A stretch of DNA of 64,000 bases from Arabidopsis thaliana (taxonomy: Eukaryota > Streptophyta > Magnoliopsida > Brassicales > Brassicaceae), in the NCBI RefSeq assembly GCF_000001735.4, contig NC_003070.9:27761971-27825970 (forward strand). The letters run 5' to 3'. Each line of letters starts with the position of its first letter. Positions within the stretch are counted from its first letter, which is position 1. The position numbers were made by a program, and so were the translations under genes. The notes below the pieces were generated by a model. The model did no database searches, was not told the DNA's origin, and worked only from the letters and a program-made list of their open reading frames with translations. Of the stretch, positions 33,377 to 46,200 are shown piece after piece.

Positions 33377-35564
33377 TCATTGGAGCTCTGATGGATCTTG
33401 AAGAAGAGATGCTCTTTGTGGATTTAAAAGCAGAAGTTGCTGCATGTCCTTTGGAAGCACACTGAACACCGCTTGTAGATCCTTCTTCAGTTTCTGAAAC
33501 GTTCCTTCTGAATCTGCACCTCCTCCTGATTCCAGCGACTGCAAAATATATGTTTTCGATATGTCATAATGGTTCCAAATCTGCTGAAGAGAGAACTAGT
33601 TTATGTTTATCATTACGTATTCTACCTAACTATGCAGATATGTACATCGCTAACAAAATAAAATCTATCTTTACATCTCTCAGGCATGTAAGTAATGTTT
33701 ACATGGGAGTGTCCAAAGAAAAGAATCTAGCACAGAAGTAACATGAACATGAAATTAAGAGTCTAAAGGAAGGTAAACTTACCTTGACTTCCTCACTAAT
33801 GTGTTTCTCAATGGCATTGAAGGAATCCACAGCTTCCAATTCATTCATCTGAGACGTAATCTGCCTCATATCAGTCTTCATTCTAGCTAGCCTCCATAAT
33901 CTACGCTGTTCTTGTTCAGCAACAGCTCGCCGTCTTTGGAACCAAGGCGAAAAGTTGGGTCCTCGTAGAAACCGCCTGAAATATAATGAACTGTTTAGCA
34001 AGGGAACTAAATATTGGTAGCCCAGAATGAGACAATATTGTTTATACCTATACAAGTCGGGCCAGTTAGATTTCATCCGTTTAGACAAAAACTTCCCTAC
34101 ACCTCTCCCAGATAAATTTGAAAGGAATTCATCAGCACCAAATGATGGGAGCGCAGGAGGGGTAACATATGGGGAAGACCCATCTGAAGGAGCATTGACC
34201 TGGAAATATGGACCAAAAGGGGCCAAGAAATTTGTAGTTAATTCCAGGAAATGGCGTCGCAGAATCTCATTATTCACAACTGACATCGACTCCTCAACCC
34301 TTGGCGACATCCCAGCATCAATAAGTCTATTCAAAATCGAAGTGTCTGGCTTGGTTACTGCAGAGTAGGTGGTCCAGACAGCTTCCTTGTGTTCTGTCAT
34401 GAGACACAGAGGTCCATCTCGCCTAAGTTTTACAGCATTGAGCAAATTTGTAGGAGAGAACCTTCTTAATGAAAGCTGTTGGACGCCTAATCCTTCAGGT
34501 TTAACAGATAATTTACCAGCCGACCTACTTGTAAAGGCTACACGGTTTGAGTTTGGAGCAGGGGTTCCAACTGAGACAACATGAGGGATGTTACGAAGAG
34601 CTTTAAGGAAAAAGATATTGGTGACACCCAAAACCATTGGCGGGAAAGTGTCTCCTTCTCGGAGTGAGTTTAGTCGAGCGAATCCTGGATCATGTATAGT
34701 GAAATATGGTCTAAAGTCGACACTACAAAATAGCGGCGCAACCAAACTCACAAGACAAGCAACTGCCTCAGAACATTGCGGAGGTGTTGGTGCTATGATA
34801 AGGATGGGCTCGCCTATGAGTAACAATTCCCATAATGTCCATAGCTGCAACAATAGTCCCCGGTAAATGCCAAAAAGATCTGCGTCATGGAAAAGACCTT
34901 GAGGAACAGACTGATTTGTAGGGAGTAATGGAGCCATGGAAGAAGCAGATTCCTCATATAAAATCCCATTTTCCAAGGGAAGGCTATGAGCAGGCGGCAA
35001 GTTCACCTTAAGCATTGCATTACCAATAGGCAGCTCCATTAGCTTACCAGGCACAGGAGCAGGCCACATAGAGACATAACCAGCAATATGTTCAATAGCC
35101 TTATTTCCAACATCAAAATACAAAGGACCAATGATTTGCAACAAAGGCCTAAACACACTCGAGTAAGGCGTATGCGATAATATCACCACAGACTTCTGTT
35201 CACCTCCCCTTTTCAATCTTTCATCATGCCTCTGCCTATTAAATACATAACCATACAAGTACCTCTCACTACCATCTCTCTCCTCAGTGTTCTTCTTTGG
35301 TCTACGAAACCGGAAAAAGAAAATGCAGTCATGTATGCTTGAACGATTATGATGCTGTGAGACAGAATCCGGGAAAGAGTTAAAAGAAACCTCAATTTCC
35401 TCTTCTTGTGAGAGACAATCTGGTGGATAACACTCTTCTAAGAGCTGCCCTTGCTCAAGATCAAACCTCATAATGCAAAATGCATGAATCCATCGTTTCA
35501 ATGACTCAGGATCAGGCTTTATACTTAGCTCAGGCTTCACAGAAAACGATGGAGACCGACTCAT
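33377..35564 (-). CDS. SPA/AFI1-type DENN-like protein (At1g73930)
   Basis: Three exons, 34048-35564, 33783-33975 and 33377-33538, give 623 residues; keeping the 72-nt intron adds 24 and still reads through. Start: MSRSPSFSVKPE at 35564; the frame extends upstream only through non-ATG codons. It opens with the uDENN-like WIHAFCIMRFDLEQGQLLEE and goes on to SERYLYGYVFNRQ, VVILSHTPYSSVFRPLLQII, LLLIGEPILIIAPTPPQCSE and DFRPYFTIHD, the pattern of the stabilisation-of-polarity-axis (SPA, Afi1) family related to DENN/AVL9 proteins. Such proteins regulate Arf or Rab GTPases in vesicle traffic; that role is inferred here. The C-terminus has a helical ELEAVDSFNAIEKH and LQAVFSVLPKDMQQLLLLN. Confidence 0.88.
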
Positions 35565-36548
35565 TTCAAATGTAACCAAGAAACTCTCCTATCCATCAAA
35601 CCTCATCGTCCCTTATACTTCCCCAATTGAAAAGCTTCATCAAAGTTTGAATCTTTAGCTTATACTAAGCTCAGATTTGGTGGGTTAGCTTCATGAAACA
35701 CTTTCGCAGCCTGAAATTGAATCCCAAAGAAAGAAAATTTGTAAGCTCAAGACGTTAGATCAAATCAACAGCAGCCATTTTAGCAGCTCCAATGCCTTGA
35801 ATCGAATCACCACATTGAATACAATAAGAACAGGGCTGGTTCTGAAGGCGTGAGAGAAATTAGGGTTTGTAAGAGGAGAAGAAGATGTCTTACACGTTAC
35901 ACGTGATGAATTAGAACTCAAAGTTTGGGTTTTTCGTTGGTGAATTTTGCATTTTGATTCGAAGGAATCGCAAAAACGGAAGGCTAACTCCGAAATGATT
36001 CATGGAGCATTGTTAGCTGTTGTTTTTCTTAATTGAATAAATAAAATAAAAGGTACTTTTTCACAAATTTTTGGTACAATTTGGACAATGTGATATTGGG
36101 CTTACCGTTAAGGCCCATCATTGATTCGCAGTTGAATATTTTAAAAATTACAAAAATTTCAATGTAGGATCATTTACTGATTATATCTACTAGTGGTTGG
36201 AAGATGCTCTGTTAATTAGTTATCCCTTCACAACACAAACGAAGGTTGTTTCTTATAGAAATGACTCAATGAGATCAAATTGAAAATATGCAACTTCCAA
36301 AAAAACTCGTCGTGAGTGTTAGTAAAGTAATATTGGTGGTTACTTGTGCAGAGGTAACTGATCCTCTTTTATTGAAGGGAAAGGAGTTTCATAGATCAAG
36401 GTAAGTCCTCCTGACTTTCTCAAGAATTTCTACACCAGCAACTAAAAAACGTTTTCTCTGAGACTAGAAACAGATTCAAACAATTCATTCCCTTGGAGAC
36501 AGAAACAAACAAAATATTGTCCACAGAGATTTGCTCTCTCCAGTTTCC
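35565..36548. other. Leader/promoter of At1g73930 and 3' flank of At1g73940
   Basis: On the minus strand an acceptor TTTCAG near 35711 suggests a leader intron for At1g73930. A telo-box (TTAGGGTTT) is at 35860-35868 and site II motifs are at 36097-36102 and 36112-36117. Sequence from about 36150 to 36548 is probably the 3' flank of At1g73940. No further gene. Confidence 0.5.
35860..35868. promoter_or_regulatory. Telo-box TTAGGGTTT (AAACCCTAA on minus)
   Basis: A perfect plant interstitial telomere motif about 300 bp upstream of the At1g73930 start, near two site II motifs (36097-36102 and 36112-36117). This pairing is common in promoters of genes for translation and growth. Confidence 0.6.
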
Positions 36549-37552
36549 TTATTTGCTTCGTTTCTTCTTGACGGCTTGTTTCTTGTTCTCAATCGGAGCA
36601 GCCGGTTGTTCTTGTAGAGGATCTTCAGGTAAAACAGTGTGGAAAAACTTTTTGGAGGAACCAACTTGGTTGCAGATTAACTTGAGCATCTTTTTCCCTC
36701 TCATCCATTTCAACAATAGCTTCATATGTGTTTTGCTATTCAGTCCACTAACCCCAGCTTCCTATTGTTTACATTACATGTAACACAATAACCAAATACT
36801 GAGTTTGACGAAAAAAAAAAAAAACCCAAATACTGAGTTTATCACAACATTTCAATACCTAAATTCCTAAGCAAATTACACAGCTGAGTCACTAATATAA
36901 TGGAAACATAAACAGAGACAAACAATCCACAAGTAAAAAAACTATACCACTGAACTAAAGAGCTTAATACTCCAGAACATTGACATAACCTCAGCTTCAT
37001 GTTGCTATTGTAACACAATCACCAATCACATTGATCAGAACATTTCAACCCCTAAAGTTCTTAAGAACCCTTAGCAAATTACACACCTGAGTCAAACCAC
37101 AAAATAAACTCAAACAAACACTGCACAAATAACCTATAACACTGATCTAAAGAGCTTATTATCATCCGGAACCAACAGAGAATCAATAAACGTTTGTAGA
37201 AACTAAGGATCAAAAATCAAAGATCACAGAGACTGTTACGATTTCAGATCAATTAGTGAGGTTTAGGAAGATTCATACGAATATAATCATAGAAATGAGG
37301 GAGAAAAACCTGAGCGCGGAGCCAAGTGTTGGGAACGGAGAGAGGACCATGTAGCTTAAAGAGATCGTAGAGAGAATTAGAAATGGCGTAAGCTTCTTGG
37401 ATCGGAACTTTAGGGTTTATCTTCCGGACGTTCACAGCTCGTTCTCTGGACATGTATCTCACCAACAAAGAGTTATAACTTATCTCATTATCGAAAATAG
37501 CCGACGCTCTGCAGAGCTTCCTCAGTCCACCACCACCGCCGGCGAACCACAT
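36549..37552 (-). CDS. Small basic protein of unknown function (At1g73940)
   Basis: Two exons, 37310-37552 and 36549-36761, give 151 residues. The intron joins WLRAQ to EAGVSGL with phase 0. The N-terminus (MWFAGGGGGLRKLCRASAIF) is basic, acid-free and amphipathic, like a mitochondrial presequence. The core reads KVPIQEAYAISNSLYDLF and LLLKWMRGKKMLKLICNQ; the tail is Lys/Arg-rich (KKQAVKKKRSK). I do not recognise a domain. Size, basic charge and the presequence-like start would suit an accessory mitochondrial ribosomal or RNA-binding protein, but this is a guess. Older databases call it a TNF-receptor-like protein, which the sequence does not support. Site II motifs lie 118-143 bp upstream. 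Confidence 0.82.
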
Positions 37553-38155
37553 TTCTCTTCTTCCTCGCCGTCACTCTCACTCTCTTTCTCTCTCTCTTCT
37601 TCGATTTCGTTCGGCCGGAGTAAGTTAGGTTTCTCGCGTCGCCTTGGGTATTTTCAAAATAAGCCGTTTAGCCCATTGGGCTATTATTCGGCCCAAGAAA
37701 AGTGTACAGAATTATCTGTTAATTACCCGCCAAAAATATCTGAAAAGGCCGAAATTAGTACATTTACCCACAACTGCTTGTTCAATGTTCCTGGTAGATT
37801 CGATCCTTCGTTTTCTTCGTCTTGGAAGATTTCAATACAGAGACGATGTCCACAAAATTAGATCCAGAAATAGAAATACATAAGGATATAAGAAAACAAA
37901 TATTATACAAACAATATCTCGCTGAAGTAACTATGTCAGAGGTAAATAATATCTACAAAAAGCCTAAACATAAGACATAAGATCTTATCCAACAATAGAC
38001 TTCTGCTCGACCTATGCTCAATGCTGATTCACACAAATAAAACGACTCAGCAATGTAGAGTTTCTTAAAGGAGTGAATAATCATATCATCTATACACACA
38101 CATATATACACTTAAATATTTGATGTCGAAGAGACGAAGACGGTCTAGTTAGATG
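37553..38155. other. Promoter of At1g73940 and 3' flank of At1g73950
   Basis: Three site II motifs (37670-37675, 37677-37682, 37690-37695) sit upstream of At1g73940. The part beyond ~37900 is probably 3' UTR of the minus-strand RING gene. Plus-strand ORFs here are antisense shadows. Confidence 0.55.
37670..37695. promoter_or_regulatory. Site II triplet upstream of At1g73940
   Basis: AGCCCA, TGGGCT and GGCCCA are packed into 26 bp, 118-143 bp before the start codon on the minus strand. They are TCP-type sites expected for growth-linked, often mitochondrial or ribosomal, genes. Confidence 0.6.
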
Positions 38156-41100
38156 TTAAACATCATATACGGGGAGCCGCTCTTCGATAGTTATACGGCA
38201 GAAGGGGCATTTTTTACACTTGTCTGAACAGTTTCTGCAACAAACATGGCACCAAACACGTTAGCAGAAACATCAGGCAGGTATGATCAGAGAGCTCTCA
38301 ATAATTTCATCAGAGGCTGCAATTGCACTTGGATTAATCACCGAACTAATTTAGTGCTTTAAATTCAGTTTCTTCCTGTGAAAATGCATAAACATTGAAT
38401 AGTTTATGATACCTGCAGAGAACACGGTGTCTACATGGAAGCAGTACAACACTGATTTCTCTTTCAAAACATACCCTACACAGCACTTTCTCCTGGAACA
38501 GAGAGAACATCGAGATATGAAATTCAGTCCAAAGGAAAAGCAACACCAAAAGAGAAACGGTGTGAAAGCTAAACCCTGAGAAGTGTAATTTATAAGAAGA
38601 AGAGGTGAGAGCATTACATTTTGCAGTCTCTCATATTCCTGCTGACTGAATTTCGTGATTTCTGTTTGTTCACCAAGTGCTGCTTGAAGTCTCCACACCT
38701 GACACCAAATTATAGATCAAATACAAAAAGACATGAACAGCACTGAGTAATAATGATACCAGAGATCTAAGACTTAACAAACAAAAAAACGACGACATAT
38801 TTGCATGTAAGAGAAAAAAGGCAAAATACCTCCTCCGCAAGCTCTTTCTTCGGCATTTTCTTGACTATTTCAGGCGGATGACCACAGAAGGTATTGTACC
38901 TGCACCACATATATTCATGGAAGTCTTCAGCAGGTAGTTATAACCATTTTCGTTGGAAAATTTAGAAGGTTTAGTTGTACTAACCCAGATTCTTGATCAA
39001 AGTATAGTCGAGCTTCCTCCTCCCGGCTTCCTTCATCAATTGACCACCAACCTAGTAGCCTAAGCGAGCACGTATAGGATCAAATGTCAGGCATCAACTT
39101 GATGTTTGTTAGTAACTCGGTTGCAGCTACCAAAATATATTTTATGGTTAGCCTCCATACGCATTAAAAACAGATCAGGAAGTAACTAAACATAATTATC
39201 ACCTGGATCCATGGTGCAAGAAACCCAAGCAATCATGTGCTCTGGATAGAAATCTAAAATATAATCCTGTATCATCTTCGCCACGCAGCAGTAGAACAAC
39301 CTTCTCTATTAGTTTAGAAGCAGCAAATAGAACACCAACGCCTTGCAAAAGGAAAAGTGGAGAAAACAGGACAGGGACAGATATAGACTTAGCAGCTTCA
39401 GGAGTCCCCTGAAAGTTCAAACCACACGATTTTGGTAAATGACCTCTAGATACACAAGAAATGTATGATAGATAGAAATGTTGTGTACCTCTAGATGCAT
39501 GCAAAGTACCACTTGAAATACAATGAGGGGGATTTTCATTATATGACCACCAATGTCTTGCAGGCCACATGTATCTTGGTTCCTATCGTCTTCTGAAAAA
39601 ACCCCAAGGCCACTGTTCCAGTCAAGATATCTAATATTGGTAGAAGATGACCCAGTTTCTCTATCACGTGAGCTTCTATGAATCACTGGATTAGACCATT
39701 TTGTACAAACAAGAAACGCAAAGCACTCTGCGATTCTGCAAGCGAAACGTACACAATGATTACAATCATGCTCAATTCCACGAATAGCATTAAGACATTC
39801 ACATATGTAACAGAAACGGCAAAGACAATGCATACCCGAAATTAATGAATAAATCCCACCAGCCAAGAGCAGCTACATCGCCTGATTTGAAATAAAATAA
39901 GAAGGAATTAATGGACATTTGCTTATATAAGATATGATTTAGATATGTGAAGAGATATGACAATATACATATATTTAGTGAGACGACTGAAGTTAACTAT
40001 GATTATATGAATATGTCAGTCACTGTGCACACGAAAGGGAATTTCATGCAAAGGACATTTAGCATATTAAGGCATGACTCATTCTGCAGGATTTCAAGTT
40101 TTTCCTTTCTGGAGAAACTGTCTAGTTTTAATGGTCACTAGACAGAAAATATCTAGCTATAAACATGATTGTGAATTCCAGGAAGTATAACGCCCATACT
40201 TAAAATTAACTATTACAGCGGCAAATTATTACCAGACAGCTTAAGGAGGGTAAAGACTGTAGCAGCGAGAAAGAACACCATGGAGATCGCAACCCAGAAA
40301 TGCTGCAGAAAGAAAAAAACATCTGTAAATTTTATTTGAAGTAGCTTCCCACCCACTAACAAAGATCAGAAATGATTTTTAAGCCTGACTTTGTGTAAGC
40401 TAAAGTTACAGAAATTGACCAAAAGGAGAACTTGTCTCAATTCATGACTTGAGAATCAGAGTTCAAAGTCGTGTTATTAGAAAACAGAGAATGGTTTATC
40501 ATTTGTATATGACTGATAACTCACAGGTAGAAACTAACTGCAACTTAAGTAAGTAAAGAAAAAAGAGTCCTAGTCTTAAGCTGCTGAACCAATTACTTTC
40601 AACAGCAGCTAAGACCGTTGGTGAAAAATGTAGTATGACTTACAGGAAGAGCTTCCCATACTGCTTCATCATTCACGCTCTCTTCATCTCCAGGCATCAG
40701 TGCCCGACACATTCTGAAGACAAGATGAGTACATTAGGAACTCCATATAGAATAGCAGATAAATCATTACAAGAGCTCTTCCAATTAAGGAAACAGTAAA
40801 ATTTACTATAGGTCTACTTCCAGTATAGAATAGCAGATAAATCATTACAAGAGCTCTTCCAATTAAGGAAACAGTAAAATTTACTATAGGTCTACTTCCA
40901 GTTATTACTCGACATCATTGTTACTAGCTTCCTATACCGGAGAATATCTCAGTAGATTCACTTCTCAATTGAGGGATGTATCACAAATCATGTGAACTAA
41001 TTTTGTTTGGTGTTCACAAAACGAAGAACAAATGGTTGTAAGAAGTAATTGGGGTAAGATAAACGAGTATCCTATCTAAGTACCTCGCATTGTCCACCAG

Positions 41101-42506
41101 TATTATTACTTCAAACGCCAATAAAGGGAGAAATACAATCTTCAAGCTCACAGCTGGCGGCGAATCAGCTGCATCTCAAATAAATTAACATAAAATACAG
41201 AAGCTTATAAGTTCTTTGTAATGCTATTTAATTTAACACATTAATCCAAAAACCAAAAGTCCTAAAGAGAAGCTTTCAGAGTCATGTAGTCATCATTTGC
41301 TAGCATAAATAATTTTCTTTCCTTGTCAAGATACTAAACAACAAGAGGTTTTCAATATCATATAAGCTGTGGTTATATACCATATGCAGTCTCGAGGTAT
41401 ACACAGAGGAGTAATTCGAAAGCTATAAGCAACGGTGTTGAGACAATAGCATGACATGGAGCCCACTGTACACCAAAAAAAATGTAAACAAATCATTACA
41501 TGCCAAATTTCAAAGAGTATCATCTAAAGGTTAAACCTGAGATCAGTAATTTCTAGCGACTATTAACTGGAAATCATGACACGAGCTTTGAATAATATTG
41601 TGGTAAAAGAAGTAAGGGACATACATGACGGTTACGAGGAGCGATTGGAGCAGGAAGCGAGAATCTTCCCCTTGCAACAACAGCATGGAAAGCCCACAGT
41701 GGTAGACACACAACCCTGCATACCCAAATTAGCGGCGCATATACACTTGTTATGTATTAACCCATTGCATATATGATTGCTACCAACACCAAGACGAAAT
41801 GAATAACCAAGTAAAAACACCTCCACAACCAAGAATCAAAGAATCTGAAACCCTATAAAAGAATATTCCCAAGATAATGACATCATCTCCAATTGCAGTC
41901 CTCACACAAAACCCTATGTTTATTCATACAGACATAGTACTTGGTACATCAACACGTGACACAATCTAGCATGGCTTCCCTGTCTAATAGCTGATAGAGA
42001 TGTACTTTTAATGTCTTCTACACAAGAAGTACCAAAAACGGCAATTTCCAATTCTTATTAAGTAAAAATTACCATCGTGGATTCCATTATCTAAAGGAGA
42101 ATCGATACAGTTTTCGATCAAGGGAAGCTAAATTTCAACAATCTCACATAAAATTCGTTCCGACAGATGCCACATACAAGCAAAACCTCACAGTTTCCGA
42201 CAAAACCAAGCTCAGAATTATAAAATCAACGAATAAGGTCTGAACCCAAATCCTCAACTCTCTCAATCTTGTAGGACGCAATAATGATGCGCTCGAAATT
42301 CAACGAACAAGAAAAAAAAAAAAACTTCGATTTCATACAATTTGAGTCTCAGAGAAAAGGAGAGACAAAAAAGAGAGGAGAGAAACTAACCACCAGGAGT
42401 AAGTAATGGAGTGATCGAGCTTGAGCACCAAAGCGAGCGTGAAAGAGAAGAGAAAGCAGTGAGCCACCGAGGCTTGTACGGATTTCAACACTCTCCAACA
42501 GTTCAT
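38156..42506 (-). CDS. Multi-TM Fragile-X-F-associated (TMEM185-type) protein with C-terminal RING (At1g73950)
   Basis: Fourteen exons join in phase to 466 residues (42391-42506, 41625-41715, 41381-41465, 41084-41168, 40644-40713, 40233-40302, 39836-39881, 39489-39735, 39203-39408, 38985-39059, 38830-38899, 38618-38698, 38413-38492, 38156-38234). At least five to seven hydrophobic segments are seen, for example CFLFSFTLALVLKL, LLIAFELLLCVYL, VSLKIVFLPLLAFEVIILV and HFWVAISMVFFLAATVFTLL, with more in exons 8 and 9. The C-terminus is a C3HC4-type RING finger: CRVCFERE, LLPCRHRVLC, NCSDKC, CPFC. A membrane-bound E3 ubiquitin ligase is the likely role (inferred from the RING); the TMEM185/FAM11-like N-terminus has no known biochemical function. 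Confidence 0.92.
40746..40901. repeat. Perfect 78-bp tandem duplication in an intron of At1g73950
   Basis: Two identical 78-bp copies, 40746-40823 and 40824-40901, each starting TATAGAATAGCAGATAAATC and ending CTACTTCCAG. They lie wholly inside the intron 40714-41083. No difference between copies is seen by eye, so the event is young or an assembly artefact. Confidence 0.95.
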
Positions 42507-43202
42507 CGTCTTTCTTCTCTCTGTTTCTCTTCCCTACTACGGAATAAGGATTTCTAGCTTTGCCTCCATGCTCGCTCTTTTTCTCTTTGACTAGAGACGA
42601 TTGGTTGGTTGGTTAGAGAAGACGCCACCAAGTTGAGAGAAAATGCTGCAGCTTTGTGTTTTTTCGATTCCACAGTGCTTCTCCTTCGCTTTCCCCTCTT
42701 TCGTTTTTTCTCTATTTACTTTTCATTTATGTTTATTTTCTGTCTAAAACCCTCTCTCTTCTTTTCTTTTTTTTTTTGGATTATTTTTCTTAACAAAATT
42801 TTAGAAAATCATTCAAGCTCTGATTGTTTTAATTTGGAGATAACCGTTCCATTAATTGTTAGTATCGATGTAATTTAGCCTAGCCTCTTGATGTAATATG
42901 ATTAGTCTAAATTAATGACATTGCGCACTGGAAATCAAATAAAATTAAAGGTAGTTGTCAGATCGTTCCCTTAGTATTAAATGTGCACTGTTTCAATCCT
43001 AACGTTAGTTCGTGAATTTGACGTGGAGCGCGCTTCATCTCTGGCGTGTAACCAAAGCTAGACAAGAGAGGCTAAAGCGCATTGAATAAACAGATTACAT
43101 TGACATATAATCACAACACCTTGCAAGTTGTAACAACAAAGCTTTTGGAAATAAAAGTTACTACTCAGATTTTGGCGGGGAGGGACTGGCTCGGATCTAA
43201 CC
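42507..43202. other. Intergenic, RING-gene promoter and TAF2 3' flank
   Basis: Between two minus-strand genes. It holds the At1g73950 leader and a T-rich stretch near 42700-42780. No credible gene; the plus-strand ORF at 42609 is low-complexity. Confidence 0.55.
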
Positions 43203-46200
43203 TTATGAGTTGTTGAACGCTTTGCTTTTCAGTTTGATTCGGAATTTGGGAAGCGGTCTAGCTTCTGCTGTTGATGGTTCAGTCTTTGGTTCAACCTTAA
43301 TCAACATGGCACCATCACTTGGTTCTTCTTCTTTAACCTCCGCAACACTCTCTATCTTCTTTTTAGCTGGATCCGTAGTGCTGCTCACGAGCTTCGCCAT
43401 TTCCTTCTCCTTTCGTTTCTTCTCTTTCTTTAACCGTTTCTTCTCTAGATAAACGGGATCTTCTCTTTTCCTCTTCTTCTCTTTCTTTTCCTTGTCTTTC
43501 TTCTTTTCCTTTTCTTTACCAATCGAAAGTGTTTGGAGGCTCGCGTATTTCTGCTGCGCCTCGTTTTCCATACTGTGGTCTAGTGGTAAGAAGCTAGGTG
43601 GTACAGTTCGGTTGTTATTATCTGCTTTCTGGCTTGTCGAAGGTTTCCCAGACTCAGCAGTGCATTGCAACTCTTTCCCAAAAATATCGCCTTCGCTTGC
43701 AAATTTTACACTGCCGATGCTTGCAGTCATGCGAGAACCAACATCGTGACACGAATTTACTTCCTCCACGTGATTCTGATTGCTTATGCTCACAGCGTCA
43801 GTTGAGATTCTCTGTGGGGCGTCCACTGAAGCTGAACTAGTTTGACCTCGGTCTATATCATGGCGTACCACAATCCCTTGAGATCTTTCTATAGTTCGTG
43901 CTGATCCTTCCGCTCTGCTGGTTGCCCCAGATGGTCTGACCTTGATCCGTATAACAGACTTCTTCACCTCATGACTAACAGACACAGAAACCACATCAGG
44001 TTCTTTTTGAGGTTCCTTTGTTGGAGGGTTTGCTTCCCTATGAGCTAATTCTTCTGTTGGACCTTCAACATCTGATGGAATCTCATGAACGATGGGATTT
44101 TCATGTGAAGGTTGGTTTTGACTTTCCATGCGAGGTTCAAGATGCTGTGTCTCATCATACGCTGCAACAGGTTCTGGCAACATCAGTTCAGGAACAATAG
44201 GCATGAACATTTCCTGTGGTATTATTGGAACACCATAAGGAGCAACATCCAGCGATTGTCCTTTGGCATCTCCAAGTGCCGAAAGTGAAGGCTCCCCTGC
44301 CTCTGCTCCGGGAACCAAAAATACATTTTTCGGTTCAATGCAGGCCTCCACATCAACAAGCTGCAAAGGTTTTTCTTTGGGAACTCCGAACAACGTTGGG
44401 GGTCTGAAAATGAGACAACAATAAGTATATTCTGTTCAGAATGTGGATAATTATGGTGATAAGCAGAAGAAAACAGAGAAAAATAACCCTCTAGGCTCAA
44501 ATAGAACAACTGGATTCCAAACAAAATCCACTGAAGGAAGTAAACTACAGACCTTCCAGCGAGGATTTGAAAAATGCAGAACAAGTAGTAGCGAAGAAGT
44601 TCATTGTTAAATACTACATGGCTCTTGAATAGATGCAGCAAATCCAGAAGAGTAACAGTGTCGACACAATCGTCTGAGTCACATCCAACTGCTATTTGAC
44701 ATAACCGCATTGTGTGTACACACAATTTTACCTGCCCTGTAATCAAGGGCCAAAGATATAAAAGCAATAAATGAACTCTATTAGAAATAGAAAGCTGCTA
44801 TGTTCCAGCATGAGAATATAACCAACCTCTCAAAGATGATTCTTCTACCAAATATTTCATAAACAACAAAAGTGCGGAACTTATGCCTTTGGATTGGTAC
44901 TCGATGTCAAGAAGTGCCCTACTTCCTTCTATACGAATTTGCAATATTGTATCCGAATTCCGGAAAGGTTCAATAAGTTTACAGATGTGATCCTGAAGTC
45001 AGTAAATTGCAAGCTTTTAATCACCGCTGGTATCTATCTCATAAGGAGCAATTGGAAGAAAAAAGCGAAAGGAAAGAACTTACGAAACTGATGGAATCAG
45101 AAAGCTTGAGAGCAGTCTGTGCCAATGTTCGGATGCAGCTAATTGTCAAGATGCCATTGTAGCTTGGCATCAACCTAGTACATTTATCTCCAACAAGCTC
45201 TCAGTAATAAGTTCTGTTAAAACCTATCAAATCATTAACATCAAACATGAGGGTACCTGTCAAACTGCAAGAGTCTGTCAATGCGCTTCAGAAGAGGGGC
45301 CAAAAACGTTAGACTCTGCCAGGGAAACAAAGAGGCAAGAAGTATTGAGCAATTAACCATTAACCATGTAGCAAAGCTGGTATATTGAAGTTCTAAAATC
45401 CACATCTTTGCATATGAACTGAATAATAGGAATCTTTATTTTTTGTCATAAAAGTATGAGACCAAATCGTTTTTTTTTCCATAAAAGTATGAGACCTCCA
45501 TAAAGCTAAATAAACCAATGAAGCCTCAAAATTTTGATAGCTATATAATACATGAGCTAAGTACCAAATCTTGTCTTTTCTATGTACCAAATTCAAGGGT
45601 TTTTTACTCCTAATAGCGTCAGTAGGAAAAGACAAAAATAAATATTACACTACAACAGATAAATCATAGAGTGTCTTTTACAAGATCACAGACCTGCTGA
45701 CAGAATTCGAGATCACCAACTGACTGAACAAGCACAGCAAGCCAGAATACATCAGAATACGAATTCCCACTGTTGTCATTGTACTATAAAATGGAATAGG
45801 AAAAAAAGGGCGAGATCAGTTAAGATGATAATATGGACTGAAAACAAGCGAAACACCTAATCTTTCATAGATGAAAGAAATCACTGCAGCGAATAAAGAC
45901 TAACAGCTTTTATAAAAAGGCTATATCAGTAGGCAACAAAGGTTTCACAAAATTTACCCAATAGAGATGTATACCTTCAGAAGCTGTAAGATAAATTCAA
46001 CAGCTTCTCTAGGGCTTTTCCCCTCAGCACCCCTAACTATTGCAATGGCATGTGGAATGGCCTAAGACGTAGAAAATAACAATAGTTTAGATAAAACATT
46101 CAAGAGACGAAATGTTCAAAGTTCAAGAGAAGAAATGAATTTAACTCAACAATAACCAAAGAACCACTGGCGCTAACCGAGTGAAACAAAAGAGTTAAAC

